The notes under the pieces were generated by a model. That model made no database searches and had not been told where the DNA came from. It saw only the letters and a program-made list of their open reading frames with translations. The translations under genes and the position numbers were made by a program. Positions 55,335 to 64,000 of a stretch of 64,000 nt of DNA are shown piece by piece (the stretch's first letter is position 1; each line of letters begins with the position of its first letter). The DNA comes from Bacillus pumilus (GTDB lineage: Bacteria > Bacillota > Bacilli > Bacillales > Bacillaceae). Where the stretch lies: the NCBI GenBank assembly GCA_001938995.1, contig MKZN01000005.1, forward strand, positions 124,001-188,000. The letters are read 5' to 3'.

Positions 55335-56222
55335 TTGAATATTCAAGACATGATTTTGACATTGCAAAAGCATTGGTCAAATGAAGGCTGCGTATTAATG
55401 CAGGCGTATGACACAGAAAAAGGTGCAGGAACGATGAGCCCATACACGTTCCTTCGAAGCATCGGTCCAGAGCCATGGAAGGTGGCATATGTCGAGCCTT
55501 CAAGGCGCCCGGCTGATGGCAGATATGGGGAGAACCCGAATAGATTATATCAACATCACCAATTTCAAGTGATTATTAAGCCGTCACCTGATAACATTCA
55601 AGAACTGTATCTTGAATCCTTAAAGGCGCTTGGCATTGACCCACTGAAACACGATATTCGTTTTGTAGAAGACAACTGGGAAAATCCATCTCTTGGCTGT
55701 GCAGGACTTGGCTGGGAAGTATGGCTTGATGGCATGGAGATCACGCAATTTACGTATTTCCAACAAGTCGGTGGTTTAGAGTGTAAGCCAGTTTCCGTTG
55801 AAATCACATACGGCATCGAACGTCTTGCTTCTTATATTCAAGACAAAGAAAATGTCTTTGATTTGGAATGGACGGACGGCTTTACAGTGAGAGATTTATT
55901 CTTAATGGCAGAATACGAGCACTCTGTTTATACATTTGAAACATCTAATACGGAGATGCTATTTGATTTGTTTACGACCTACGAAAAAGAAGCGCATAGC
56001 CAGATGGACAAAGGACTTGTTCACCCGGCATACGATTACGTGCTGAAATGCTCACATACGTTTAACCTGCTGGACGCGAAGGGTGCCATCTCTGTTACTG
56101 AACGAACAGGCTATATAGGTAGAGTACGCCATCTAGCGAGGAAAGTAGCCAAAACGTATTATGAAGAACGAGAAAAACTTGGATTCCCAATGCTAAAAGA
56201 GGAGGCGGCTTCTCATGAATAA
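55335..56222 (+). CDS. glyQ: Glycyl-tRNA synthetase alpha subunit
   Basis: 295 residues from TTG 55335, GGAGGTG at 6 nt. Class II catalytic subunit ([60 protein letters not shown]). With GlyS charges tRNA-Gly. Overlaps glyS by 8 nt; controlled by the T-box. Confidence 0.97.
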   Translation: MNIQDMILTLQKHWSNEGCVLMQAYDTEKGAGTMSPYTFLRSIGPEPWKVAYVEPSRRPADGRYGENPNRLYQHHQFQVIIKPSPDNIQELYLESLKALGIDPLKHDIRFVEDNWENPSLGCAGLGWEVWLDGMEITQFTYFQQVGGLECKPVSVEITYGIERLASYIQDKENVFDLEWTDGFTVRDLFLMAEYEHSVYTFETSNTEMLFDLFTTYEKEAHSQMDKGLVHPAYDYVLKCSHTFNLLDAKGAISVTERTGYIGRVRHLARKVAKTYYEEREKLGFPMLKEEAASHE

Positions 56223-58260
56223 ACAAGATGTATTACTCGAAATCGGCTTAGAAGAGATGCCGGCTCGTTTCATGCCTGAAAGCACAAAGCAGCTAGGTGA
56301 GAAAGTAAAAGCCTGGTTTGTATCGCAAAATATTTCATTTGAAGACGTTGCCTTATTCAATTCACCGAGACGCCTTGCTGTACTCGTCAAAGGGGTTGCG
56401 GAAAAACAAGAAGATATTAAAGAAGAAGCAAAAGGACCTGCTAAAAAGATTGCACAAGATACTGATGGAAATTGGACGAAAGCGGCAGAGGGCTTTGCCC
56501 GAGGACAAGGCGCTTCAACAGATGACCTTTATTTCAAAGAAATCAAAGGTGTTGATTATGTCCATGTGCAAAAATTTGAAGAAGGAAAACAAGTAAAAGA
56601 TCTGCTTCCTGCACTAGGTGACATTGCCCTTTCTTTAAACTTTCCAAAGAACATGAGATGGGGAAATAAAGATCTACGTTATATCCGTCCGATTAAGTGG
56701 ATTGTTTGTTTATTTGGGCAAGAAGTGATTCCAGTTGACATTGCAGGTGTGAAAAGCGGCAGGGAGACAAGAGGCCATCGTTTCCTTGGTACAACAGCTA
56801 TCATTGAATCACCGGCTACTTATGAACAAACATTACAAGATCAATTTGTCATTGCAGATTCGGATAAAAGAAAACAGTTGATTACAGAGCAGCTAGGTGC
56901 CCTCTCAACAGAAAAAGGCTGGGTCATCCCAGTTGACCCGGAGCTACTAGAAGAAGTCAACGACCTTGTGGAATACCCTACCGTGCTGTTTGGTTCATTT
57001 GAGGAAGAGTTCCTAGCATTACCAGAGGAAGTATTGGTGACGACAATGAAAGAGCACCAGCGCTATTTCCCTGTGAAAAATGAGCAAGGAGAACTACTCC
57101 CGTATTTTATTACCGTAAGAAACGGAAACAGTGAGGCATTAGAGAATGTCGCAAGAGGAAATGAAAAAGTACTCCGTGCCCGTTTATCAGATGCTGCATT
57201 TTTCTATAAAGAAGATGAAAAACTAGTCATTGAAGACAATATTAAAAAGCTTGATAAAGTTGTATTCCATGAGAAGCTTGGAACGATTGGAGACAAACTA
57301 AAGAGAGTAACAGCCATTGCGGTTCGACTCGCATCACATATCGGGGCAGATGACGAAACGACAAAACGTGTGGAAAGAGCTGCCAGCATTTCGAAGTTTG
57401 ATCTTGTGACTCAAATGGTCAATGAATTCCCTGAATTACAAGGGATCATGGGTGAGAAATATGCAAAAGCACTTGGAGAACACGAGGAAGTCGCAAAGAG
57501 CATCAATGAACACTATATGCCGCGTTTTGCTGGTGATCAAGCACCCTCCACTCTGATTGGAGCCATCGTCGCAGTAGCTGATAAACTAGATTCAATTTGT
57601 TCATTCTTCTCTATTGACGTCATTCCAACAGGTTCTCAAGATCCTTATGGATTGAGAAGACAAGCGAGCGGCATTGTCCAAATCCTGCTTGACCGTCATT
57701 GGAACATCTCATGTAAAGAGCTATTAGCGATTGCTCAAATAGAGGAAGCGCATGAAGCCGCTCTAATAGAATTTTTGACGCAACGCTTAAAGTACGTCCT
57801 TCAAGCCAAGAATATCCGCCATGATGTCGTTGATGCAGTGCTCGATGTTGAAAATATCGAACCATACGCGGTTGTGAAAAAAGCTGCTGTGCTTGAAGTG
57901 AGCGTAAAACAGGAACACTTCAAAGAAACGGCTGAAGCGTTGGGACGTGTCATTTCAATTAGTAAAAAAGGCGAAGATCTTGAGATTCAGCCTGCGTTGT
58001 TTGAAAACAAACACGAGCAAGTACTCTTTGAGGCATATCAGCAAGTAGACGCTACTGTGAAAGAGCATGTTGCAGCCGGAGAATACAAATTGGCACTTGA
58101 TGCGTTAGACACGTTAAAAGCACCGATTGTTCATTATTTTGATCATACAATGGTTCATGCGGATGATGAAAAACTGAAACAAAACCGTTTGGCACAAATG
58201 GTCAAATTAGCAAAAGTGATTCAATCATTTGCGAATATGAATGATTTAATTGTAAAATAA
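56215..58260 (+). CDS. glyS: Glycyl-tRNA synthetase beta subunit
   Basis: 681 residues. tRNA-binding subunit: [40 protein letters not shown], an HD-like middle and a C-terminal anticodon-binding domain ([16 protein letters not shown]). The start lies within glyQ. Confidence 0.97.
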   Translation: MNKQDVLLEIGLEEMPARFMPESTKQLGEKVKAWFVSQNISFEDVALFNSPRRLAVLVKGVAEKQEDIKEEAKGPAKKIAQDTDGNWTKAAEGFARGQGASTDDLYFKEIKGVDYVHVQKFEEGKQVKDLLPALGDIALSLNFPKNMRWGNKDLRYIRPIKWIVCLFGQEVIPVDIAGVKSGRETRGHRFLGTTAIIESPATYEQTLQDQFVIADSDKRKQLITEQLGALSTEKGWVIPVDPELLEEVNDLVEYPTVLFGSFEEEFLALPEEVLVTTMKEHQRYFPVKNEQGELLPYFITVRNGNSEALENVARGNEKVLRARLSDAAFFYKEDEKLVIEDNIKKLDKVVFHEKLGTIGDKLKRVTAIAVRLASHIGADDETTKRVERAASISKFDLVTQMVNEFPELQGIMGEKYAKALGEHEEVAKSINEHYMPRFAGDQAPSTLIGAIVAVADKLDSICSFFSIDVIPTGSQDPYGLRRQASGIVQILLDRHWNISCKELLAIAQIEEAHEAALIEFLTQRLKYVLQAKNIRHDVVDAVLDVENIEPYAVVKKAAVLEVSVKQEHFKETAEALGRVISISKKGEDLEIQPALFENKHEQVLFEAYQQVDATVKEHVAAGEYKLALDALDTLKAPIVHYFDHTMVHADDEKLKQNRLAQMVKLAKVIQSFANMNDLIVK

Positions 58261-58271
58261 ATACTTAAGAG

Positions 58272-58304
58272 CGGTTGCCTTTTTTGAAGGGCAATCGTTT
58301 TTTA
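58272..58304 (+). terminator. Terminator after glyS
   Basis: CGGTTGCC / GGGCAATCG stem and T run. Confidence 0.75.
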
Positions 58305-58424
58305 CTCATTTATTAAGGGTTTTTGAGTTGAATTCTGTTTCATTCGGACAAAGATGCGCTATAATATGATGAGTTATGAAAATGATATACATAAGTAAAG
58401 ATTCGCTCTCTCTATTTAAAGGTG

Positions 58425-59063
58425 GTGAGTACAATCGAGTTAAATAAACGGCAAGAGCAGATTTTACAGATTGTCAAAGAGAATGGTCCGATCACTGGAG
58501 AGCATATTGCCGATCGGCTGAACTTAACGAGGGCTACCCTGAGACCAGATTTAGCCATTCTAACGATGTCTGGCTTTTTAGAAGCAAGACCAAGGGTCGG
58601 CTATTTTTTCACAGGAAAAACAGGCACACAGCTTCTAGCAGATAAGCTGAAGAAACTTCAAGTGAAAGACTTTCAATCCATACCAGTCGTGATACATGAG
58701 AATGTTTCGGTTTATGATGCGATTTGTACGATGTTTTTAGAGGATGTGGGTACATTATTCGTTGTAGATGACCACTCTATTTTAACTGGCGTATTATCAA
58801 GAAAAGACCTCCTTCGCGCTAGTATTGGGAAACAAGAACTTCCATCGATCCCCGTCCACATTATTATGACAAGGATGCCGAACATCACCGTTTGCCGTAA
58901 GGAAGATATCATTATGGATGTGGCTAAACACTTGATTGAAAAGCAAATAGATGCACTGCCTGTCATTAAAGATACGGATAAAGGCTTTGAAGTGGTAGGT
59001 AGAATTACGAAAACAAACATGACGAAAATACTTGTTAGCTTATCGGAGAATGAAATTATCTAA
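58425..59063 (+). CDS. ccpN: Transcriptional repressor CcpN
   Basis: 212 residues from GTG 58425 (GTG 58422 is equally possible), matching [20 protein letters not shown]. Winged HTH ([20 protein letters not shown]) and two CBS domains that sense nucleotides. Represses gluconeogenic genes gapB and pckA on glycolytic substrates. Followed by ppsR, with which it acts on PEP metabolism. Confidence 0.95.
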   Translation: MSTIELNKRQEQILQIVKENGPITGEHIADRLNLTRATLRPDLAILTMSGFLEARPRVGYFFTGKTGTQLLADKLKKLQVKDFQSIPVVIHENVSVYDAICTMFLEDVGTLFVVDDHSILTGVLSRKDLLRASIGKQELPSIPVHIIMTRMPNITVCRKEDIIMDVAKHLIEKQIDALPVIKDTDKGFEVVGRITKTNMTKILVSLSENEII

Positions 59064-59088
59064 TCATAGAGGACTGCGAGGGGATGTT

Positions 59089-59910
59089 ATGAGTAATCGC
59101 GTAATTTTTGTTGTATCAGATTCAGTAGGAGAAACAGCAGAGCTCGTGGTCAAAGCGGCACTTAGCCAATTTGATGGTAGCTCATCAGACCATTCAAACA
59201 TTAGAAGAATCCCATATGTAGAGGATATCGGTACGATCAAAGAAGTCATTTCATTGGCAAAGGCAGATAACGGAATCGTCTGCTTCACACTTGTTGTGCC
59301 AGAGATGCGCCAATTTTTAATTAAAGAGGCGGAAGCAAACGGAGTTGTTTACTATGACATCATTGGTCCTCTCATTGATCAAATGGAAACCGCATATGGA
59401 AATGAAGCAAAACATGAGCCTGGTCGTGTACGCCAATTGGATGAAGACTATTTTAAAAAGGTAGAAGCCATCGAATTTGCTGTGAAATATGATGATGGAA
59501 GAGACCCAAGAGGAATCTTAAAGGCTGACATTGTGTTGATTGGCGTTTCGCGTACGTCTAAGACGCCGCTTTCTCAATACTTGGCTCATAAGCGATTGAA
59601 GGTAGCGAACGTTCCGATTGTTCCTGAAGTGGACCCGCCAGAAGAGTTATTTTCAGTGGATCCGAAAAAATGCATCGGCCTCAAAATTAGCCCAGACAAA
59701 CTGAATCATATTCGTAAAGAACGGTTGAAATCCTTAGGTCTAAATGATCGAGCCATTTATGCAAACATCGAGCGGATTAAAGAGGAACTAGAGTATTTCG
59801 AAAAAGTGGTGGATCGAATCAACTGTCAAGTCGTTGACGTATCGAACAAAGCAGTAGAAGAAACGGCAAATGTCATTCATCAAATGCTAACCAAAAGAGG
59901 TTCCGAATAA
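59089..59910 (+). CDS. ppsR: PPDK/PEP synthetase regulatory protein
   Basis: 273 residues from ATG 59089 behind GAGGGGATG. P-loop [11 protein letters not shown] and [11 protein letters not shown]. Bifunctional kinase/pyrophosphorylase of the DUF299 family, controlling pyruvate phosphate dikinase or PEP synthase by Thr phosphorylation. B. subtilis YqfL. 25 nt after ccpN. Confidence 0.93.
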   Translation: MSNRVIFVVSDSVGETAELVVKAALSQFDGSSSDHSNIRRIPYVEDIGTIKEVISLAKADNGIVCFTLVVPEMRQFLIKEAEANGVVYYDIIGPLIDQMETAYGNEAKHEPGRVRQLDEDYFKKVEAIEFAVKYDDGRDPRGILKADIVLIGVSRTSKTPLSQYLAHKRLKVANVPIVPEVDPPEELFSVDPKKCIGLKISPDKLNHIRKERLKSLGLNDRAIYANIERIKEELEYFEKVVDRINCQVVDVSNKAVEETANVIHQMLTKRGSE

Positions 59911-59938
59911 ACTCAGGATACTCCTCCTGGGTTTTTCC
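59910..59938 (+). terminator. Terminator after ppsR
   Basis: AACTCAGGA / TCCTGGGTT stem with T run. Confidence 0.75.
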
Positions 59939-59984
59939 TATGGTGGGAAGCGGGTAAACAAAAACAATGGCATATTTACTGCAT

Positions 59985-60014
59985 TTGTATTATAATAAAA
60001 AATTGTGATAAAAT
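59985..60014 (+). promoter_or_regulatory. Candidate promoter of the yqxD-dnaG-sigA operon
   Basis: TTGTAT, 18 bp, TAAAAT, about 158 nt before the first gene. Confidence 0.4.
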
Positions 60015-60171
60015 GATTGATTTTAGGTTTAAGTTAAGTCAAGAACGAATAAACTAATATTGGCAGAAGTCAAGTGAATCTGAACATAACTTTTCGACAA
60101 AATGAGCTTTACTGTTAAACACTTTATGGGGGAAAAGTATGGTCTTTTTGCTTCTCTAAAGCAGGAATAAG

Positions 60172-60672
60172 GTGGAGGGATGGAGAATTAGTCACCTGAA
60201 TGAACATACAAAAGGTAGGACGATATATGTCGATGCAGATGCTTGTCCTGTAAAAGACGAAATCCTCTCTGTTGCATCTCAATATCATATACATGTGACG
60301 TTCATTGCTTCATATGAGCATTTTCAAACCAAAAGATCAGCACTTGAAGATTGGCGGTTTGTCGATACACATAAAGAAGCAGCGGATTTAGTCATTGCAA
60401 ATGCAGCTGTCGCCCATGATATTGTGGTGACGCAGGATATTGGTCTTGCTTCTTTATTGCTTCCAAGAGATGTCATTGTTTTGTCAGAAAGAGGACGAAT
60501 GTACACGAATGAAACAATTGACTTTGATTTGCAACGCAGGCATGTTTCCAGCAAACAACGAAGAAAAGGTGTATACGGAAAAGGTCCCAAAAAGCTTTTA
60601 GAAGAGGATAAAAAGAGATTTATGGCGCAACTACAAAAAATCCTGTCGAATCATGAAGGATTTTTGAATTAA
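60172..60672 (+). CDS. yqxD: YaiI/YqxD family protein (UPF0178)
   Basis: 166 residues from GTG 60172 with AGGA at 6 nt. [34 protein letters not shown] and the [12 protein letters not shown] tail are the family core; PIN-like or nuclease-like fold by its Asp pattern. Role unknown. First gene before dnaG, as in B. subtilis. The exact start is uncertain because a second strong purine tract (GGAGGGATGGAG) lies just after it. Confidence 0.85.
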   Translation: MEGWRISHLNEHTKGRTIYVDADACPVKDEILSVASQYHIHVTFIASYEHFQTKRSALEDWRFVDTHKEAADLVIANAAVAHDIVVTQDIGLASLLLPRDVIVLSERGRMYTNETIDFDLQRRHVSSKQRRKGVYGKGPKKLLEEDKKRFMAQLQKILSNHEGFLN

Positions 60673-60705
60673 AAGGCGAATAATGTACGACGGAGTGTTA
60701 TAAGG

Positions 60706-62535
60706 ATGAGCAAACGTATACCAGATGAACTTTTGGAGCAGATCCAAAAAAACGCAGACATTGTCGAAGTGATTGGAGAATACGTACAGCTTAGAAAGCA
60801 AGGTCGAAATTACTTCGGTCTTTGTCCATTCCATGGTGAAAATACTCCTTCATTCTCTGTTTCAGCAGATAAGCAAATCTTCCATTGTTTTGGCTGTGGT
60901 GCAGGAGGTAATGTGTTTTCTTTCCTCAGGCAAATGGAAGGCTACTCATTTATCGAAGCTGTTTCACACGTGGCGGATAAGTATCATATTGATCTGCCTG
61001 ATCATGTAGCGAATGCGCAGATCGGCGCCTCGGCGCAAGAGGATACAGCAGACCATAAAATGATTGAGGCTCATGAGCTTCTGAAGAAATTTTACCACCA
61101 TTTGCTGGTAAATACAAAGGAAGGTCAAAAAGCACTCGATTATCTACGATCACGAGGCTTTACAGATGAGACGATTGCCAAATTTGAGCTAGGATACGCG
61201 TTGGACTCCTGGGATTTCATGACCAAGTTTTTAGAAAAACGAGGGTTTGACCCCGTGATGATGGAGAAAGCAGGCCTTTTAATTCAACGTGAAAATAGCA
61301 CAGGCTTTTTTGATCGATTTAGAGATCGTGTCATGTTCCCGATCCATGATCATCATGGTACGGTTGTGGCTTTTTCCGGTAGATCGCTTGGTGATCAGCA
61401 GCCAAAGTATATGAATAGTCCTGAAACGCCACTTTTTCATAAAAGTAAGTTGCTTTATCACTTTCATGACGCACGTATGCATATTCGAAAACGCGAACGT
61501 GCTGTCCTTTTTGAAGGATTTGCGGACGTCATCTCGGCAGTCACTGCTGGTGTTGGCGAAAGTGTTGCAACAATGGGAACTTCTTTAACAGAAGAGCATG
61601 TGAAACTTCTCAGGCGGAATGTTGAAGAGATCATTTTATGTTATGACTCGGATACCGCCGGTTATGAAGCGACCATGAAAGCGTCGGATTTGCTTAGAAA
61701 AAGAGGATGTAAAGTTCGCGTTGCCATGGTTCCAGATGGACTTGATCCAGATGATTACATTCGTAAATATGGCAGCGAGAAATTTAGGAATGACATCATA
61801 GATGCAAGTGTGACATTCATGACATTCAAGATGAATTTTTTCCGAAGAGGGAAGAATTTATCAGACGAAGGAGACCGTCTTACTTATATGAAGCAAGTTC
61901 TCCGAGAAATCAGCCGGTTAAACGGCTCCTTGGAACAAGAGATTTACATGAAACAGCTTGCTGGGGAGTTCTCTATCTCACTTGACTCATTAAAGGAACA
62001 ATTAGAGCTGTTTGTCAAACAGCAGCGGCAAGAAACCAAAAACGCGCAAGAAGAAAATGGACTTGAAAAACGGCGTGCACATCTGTCAACGCAAGTAAGA
62101 AGAAAACGTCTAAGGCCGGCATATGAAAATGCAGAACGCATGTTGTTAGCTCATATGTTAAAAAGCGAAGACGTGATTCGCAAAGTACTTGACAGAGTTG
62201 GGATTGAATTTAATATAGATTCGCACAGGGCGCTTGCAACGTACATTTATGGATTGTACGAAGAAGGCAAAGAACCAGCCCCGCAGCACTTGATGAACCG
62301 TTTCGAAGACGATCAAATGAATCAGCTTCTGACGGATATCATCATGATTCAAGTTGGAGACGAACTAAGTGAAGCTGAATTAAGTGATTATGTAAAAAAA
62401 GTGTTGAATCATCGGAATTTGGCAATGATAAAGGAAAAAGAACTAGAACGTGCAGAAGCGGAGAGGCAAAAAGATTTCTTCAAAGCGGCAACACTTGCAA
62501 AAGAAATTATTCAGTTGAACCGTACGCTGAAGTAA
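60706..62535 (+). CDS. dnaG: DNA primase
   Basis: 609 residues. CHC2 zinc finger ([30 protein letters not shown]), TOPRIM core ([25 protein letters not shown]) and a C-terminal helicase-binding domain. Synthesises RNA primers at the fork. Between yqxD and sigA, the macromolecular synthesis operon order. Confidence 0.97.
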   Translation: MSKRIPDELLEQIQKNADIVEVIGEYVQLRKQGRNYFGLCPFHGENTPSFSVSADKQIFHCFGCGAGGNVFSFLRQMEGYSFIEAVSHVADKYHIDLPDHVANAQIGASAQEDTADHKMIEAHELLKKFYHHLLVNTKEGQKALDYLRSRGFTDETIAKFELGYALDSWDFMTKFLEKRGFDPVMMEKAGLLIQRENSTGFFDRFRDRVMFPIHDHHGTVVAFSGRSLGDQQPKYMNSPETPLFHKSKLLYHFHDARMHIRKRERAVLFEGFADVISAVTAGVGESVATMGTSLTEEHVKLLRRNVEEIILCYDSDTAGYEATMKASDLLRKRGCKVRVAMVPDGLDPDDYIRKYGSEKFRNDIIDASVTFMTFKMNFFRRGKNLSDEGDRLTYMKQVLREISRLNGSLEQEIYMKQLAGEFSISLDSLKEQLELFVKQQRQETKNAQEENGLEKRRAHLSTQVRRKRLRPAYENAERMLLAHMLKSEDVIRKVLDRVGIEFNIDSHRALATYIYGLYEEGKEPAPQHLMNRFEDDQMNQLLTDIIMIQVGDELSEAELSDYVKKVLNHRNLAMIKEKELERAEAERQKDFFKAATLAKEIIQLNRTLK

Positions 62536-62737
62536 AATGTCTCACCTTTATGACAAGACTTACGGCTGGCAATGAATCCTTTACAGGAGGAGCATAAGAC
62601 CGCAAGCATCTTGCCTTCATCATTATTTATTTTATTCCTATTTGCTCAACCTGTTCGATAAAGACAGAAGAACCGGTCTGAAGCAAATCGCAAGTTACTT
62701 TAGAAATCGTTGCAAGCTTTGGAAGGAGGGATCCATA

Positions 62738-63859
62738 ATGGCTGATAAACAAGCCCACGAAACCGAAACTGAACTAACCTTTGAACAGGTGAGAGATAAA
62801 CTCACCGAAACGGGTAAAAAACGGGGCGTTTTAACATACGAAGAAATCGCAGAGCGTATGTCTAGCTTTGAAATTGAATCAGACCAAATGGATGAATACT
62901 ATGAATATTTAGGTGAACAGGGTGTCGAGCTCATCAGTGAGAATGAAGAGACAGCAGACCCAAATGTTCAGCAGCTGGCTAAAGCAGAAGAAGAATTTGA
63001 CTTGAATGATTTAAGCGTACCACCAGGTGTCAAAATTAATGATCCTGTTCGTATGTATTTAAAAGAAATCGGCCGTGTCAATCTGTTATCTGCAAAAGAA
63101 GAAATCACGTACGCTCAAAAGATTGAAGAAGGCGATGAAGAGTCAAAAAGAAGATTAGCGGAAGCGAACCTTCGTCTCGTTGTCAGTATCGCAAAACGCT
63201 ACGTCGGTCGTGGTATGCTGTTCCTTGATTTAATTCAAGAAGGAAACATGGGGCTAATGAAGGCGGTTGAGAAGTTTGATTACCGCAAAGGATACAAATT
63301 CTCAACATATGCAACTTGGTGGATTAGACAGGCGATCACACGTGCTATTGCTGATCAGGCAAGAACGATTCGTATCCCTGTGCATATGGTTGAAACCATT
63401 AATAAGTTAATCCGTGTGCAAAGGCAGCTTCTGCAAGATCTAGGCAGAGAACCAACACCAGAAGAAATCGCTGAGGACATGGATTTAACACCAGAAAAGG
63501 TAAGAGAAATTCTAAAAATTGCACAAGAGCCTGTATCTTTAGAAACACCGATTGGTGAAGAAGATGACTCGCATCTTGGCGATTTTATTGAAGATCAAGA
63601 GGCGACATCTCCATCAGATCATGCTGCGTATGAATTGTTAAAAGAGCAGCTTGAAGATGTATTAGACACGCTAACGGACCGTGAAGAAAATGTGCTTAGA
63701 CTACGTTTCGGACTAGATGACGGAAGAACACGCACATTAGAAGAGGTTGGAAAAGTGTTTGGCGTAACTAGAGAGCGTATCCGCCAAATTGAAGCGAAGG
63801 CTCTTCGAAAATTAAGACATCCTAGCAGAAGTAAACGATTAAAAGACTTCTTAGAATAA
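62738..63859 (+). CDS. sigA: Housekeeping sigma factor SigA
   Basis: 373 residues from ATG 62738 behind GGAGGG. Acidic region 1.1, region 2 ([40 protein letters not shown]), region 3 ([12 protein letters not shown]) and region 4 HTH ([20 protein letters not shown]). Directs RNA polymerase to -35/-10 promoters such as those listed here. The 202-nt gap after dnaG may hold extra promoters; none is clear. Confidence 0.98.
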   Translation: MADKQAHETETELTFEQVRDKLTETGKKRGVLTYEEIAERMSSFEIESDQMDEYYEYLGEQGVELISENEETADPNVQQLAKAEEEFDLNDLSVPPGVKINDPVRMYLKEIGRVNLLSAKEEITYAQKIEEGDEESKRRLAEANLRLVVSIAKRYVGRGMLFLDLIQEGNMGLMKAVEKFDYRKGYKFSTYATWWIRQAITRAIADQARTIRIPVHMVETINKLIRVQRQLLQDLGREPTPEEIAEDMDLTPEKVREILKIAQEPVSLETPIGEEDDSHLGDFIEDQEATSPSDHAAYELLKEQLEDVLDTLTDREENVLRLRFGLDDGRTRTLEEVGKVFGVTRERIRQIEAKALRKLRHPSRSKRLKDFLE

Positions 63860-63865
63860 AACCGG

Positions 63866-63892
63866 ACGGATCTTGAAAGAGATCCGTTCTTT
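63866..63892 (+). terminator. Terminator after sigA
   Basis: ACGGATCTT / AGATCCGT stem then TTCTTTC. The remaining 100 nt of the window show no gene. Confidence 0.65.
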
Positions 63893-64000
63893 CTTCATGA
63901 AAATGAAAACGCTTTTTTCAATCTGATTATATTTTACTGAATAACAAATGAATTTGCAATGTTCTTAGAAAAAAGATGTATAAAAAATACAACAAAAGTG

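Overview
This window is chromosomal DNA of a Firmicute of the Bacillus pumilus group (B. pumilus, B. safensis, B. altitudinis), judged from memory. Nearly every core protein is a close but clearly diverged relative of the B. subtilis 168 protein, and the gene order is that of the B. subtilis sigK-yqeF-yqeG...sigA segment. Starts are mostly ATG, with many TTG and GTG, behind strong AGGAGG-type ribosome sites. No rRNA, tRNA or CRISPR array was seen.

Left part (1-13.3 kb): accessory DNA. A collagen-like, probably spore-surface protein and a small cysteine-rich partner come first. Next is a decayed LXG-toxin fragment, then the 3' half of sigK. The 5' half of sigK lies about 9.9 kb away (12884-13252). 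Between the halves sits a compact skin-like sigK intervening element (about 3025-12919). It carries a 500-residue serine recombinase (SpoIVCA type), a protein with two excisionase-like HTH domains, and traces of phage ancestry (an ArpU-like gene with an in-frame stop). It also carries a dense toxin/immunity load: a subtilase, secreted His-rich putative toxin and putative immunity protein; an LXG toxin with an RNase A-like tip and CdiI-like immunity protein; and an orphan SUKH immunity protein. The element ends are 23-bp inverted arms that would form a near-perfect palindromic attP on the excised circle.

Middle (13.4-30.7 kb): a Rap-family gene without a visible phr, the lipoprotein esterase yqeF, a small YjcZ-type protein, and the checkpoint gene sda with DnaA boxes between it and yqeG. 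Then come the yqeG-yqeH-aroE-yqeI-nadD-yqeK-rsfS-yqeM operon (ribosome assembly, shikimate and NAD synthesis), comER facing comEA-comEB-comEC (DNA uptake), yqzM, holA, rpsT, and the sporulation/germination genes gpr, spoIIP and yqxA.

Right part (30.8-64 kb): lepA, hemW, then the class I heat-shock operon hrcA-grpE-dnaK-dnaJ with a perfect CIRCE, continuing into prmA-rsmE-mtaB. Next are yqeW (reverse), rpsU-yqeY, the SigW-type operon yqeZ-floA-yqfB, and yqfC-yqfD-phoH-pgpH-ybeY-dgkA-cdd-era-yqzL-recO. A glycine T-box precedes glyQ-glyS. The window closes with ccpN-ppsR and the macromolecular synthesis operon yaiI/yqxD-dnaG-sigA.

Starts were chosen by Shine-Dalgarno position and by remembered B. 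subtilis protein lengths. Family assignments come from recognised motifs and remembered homologues; no database search was run.
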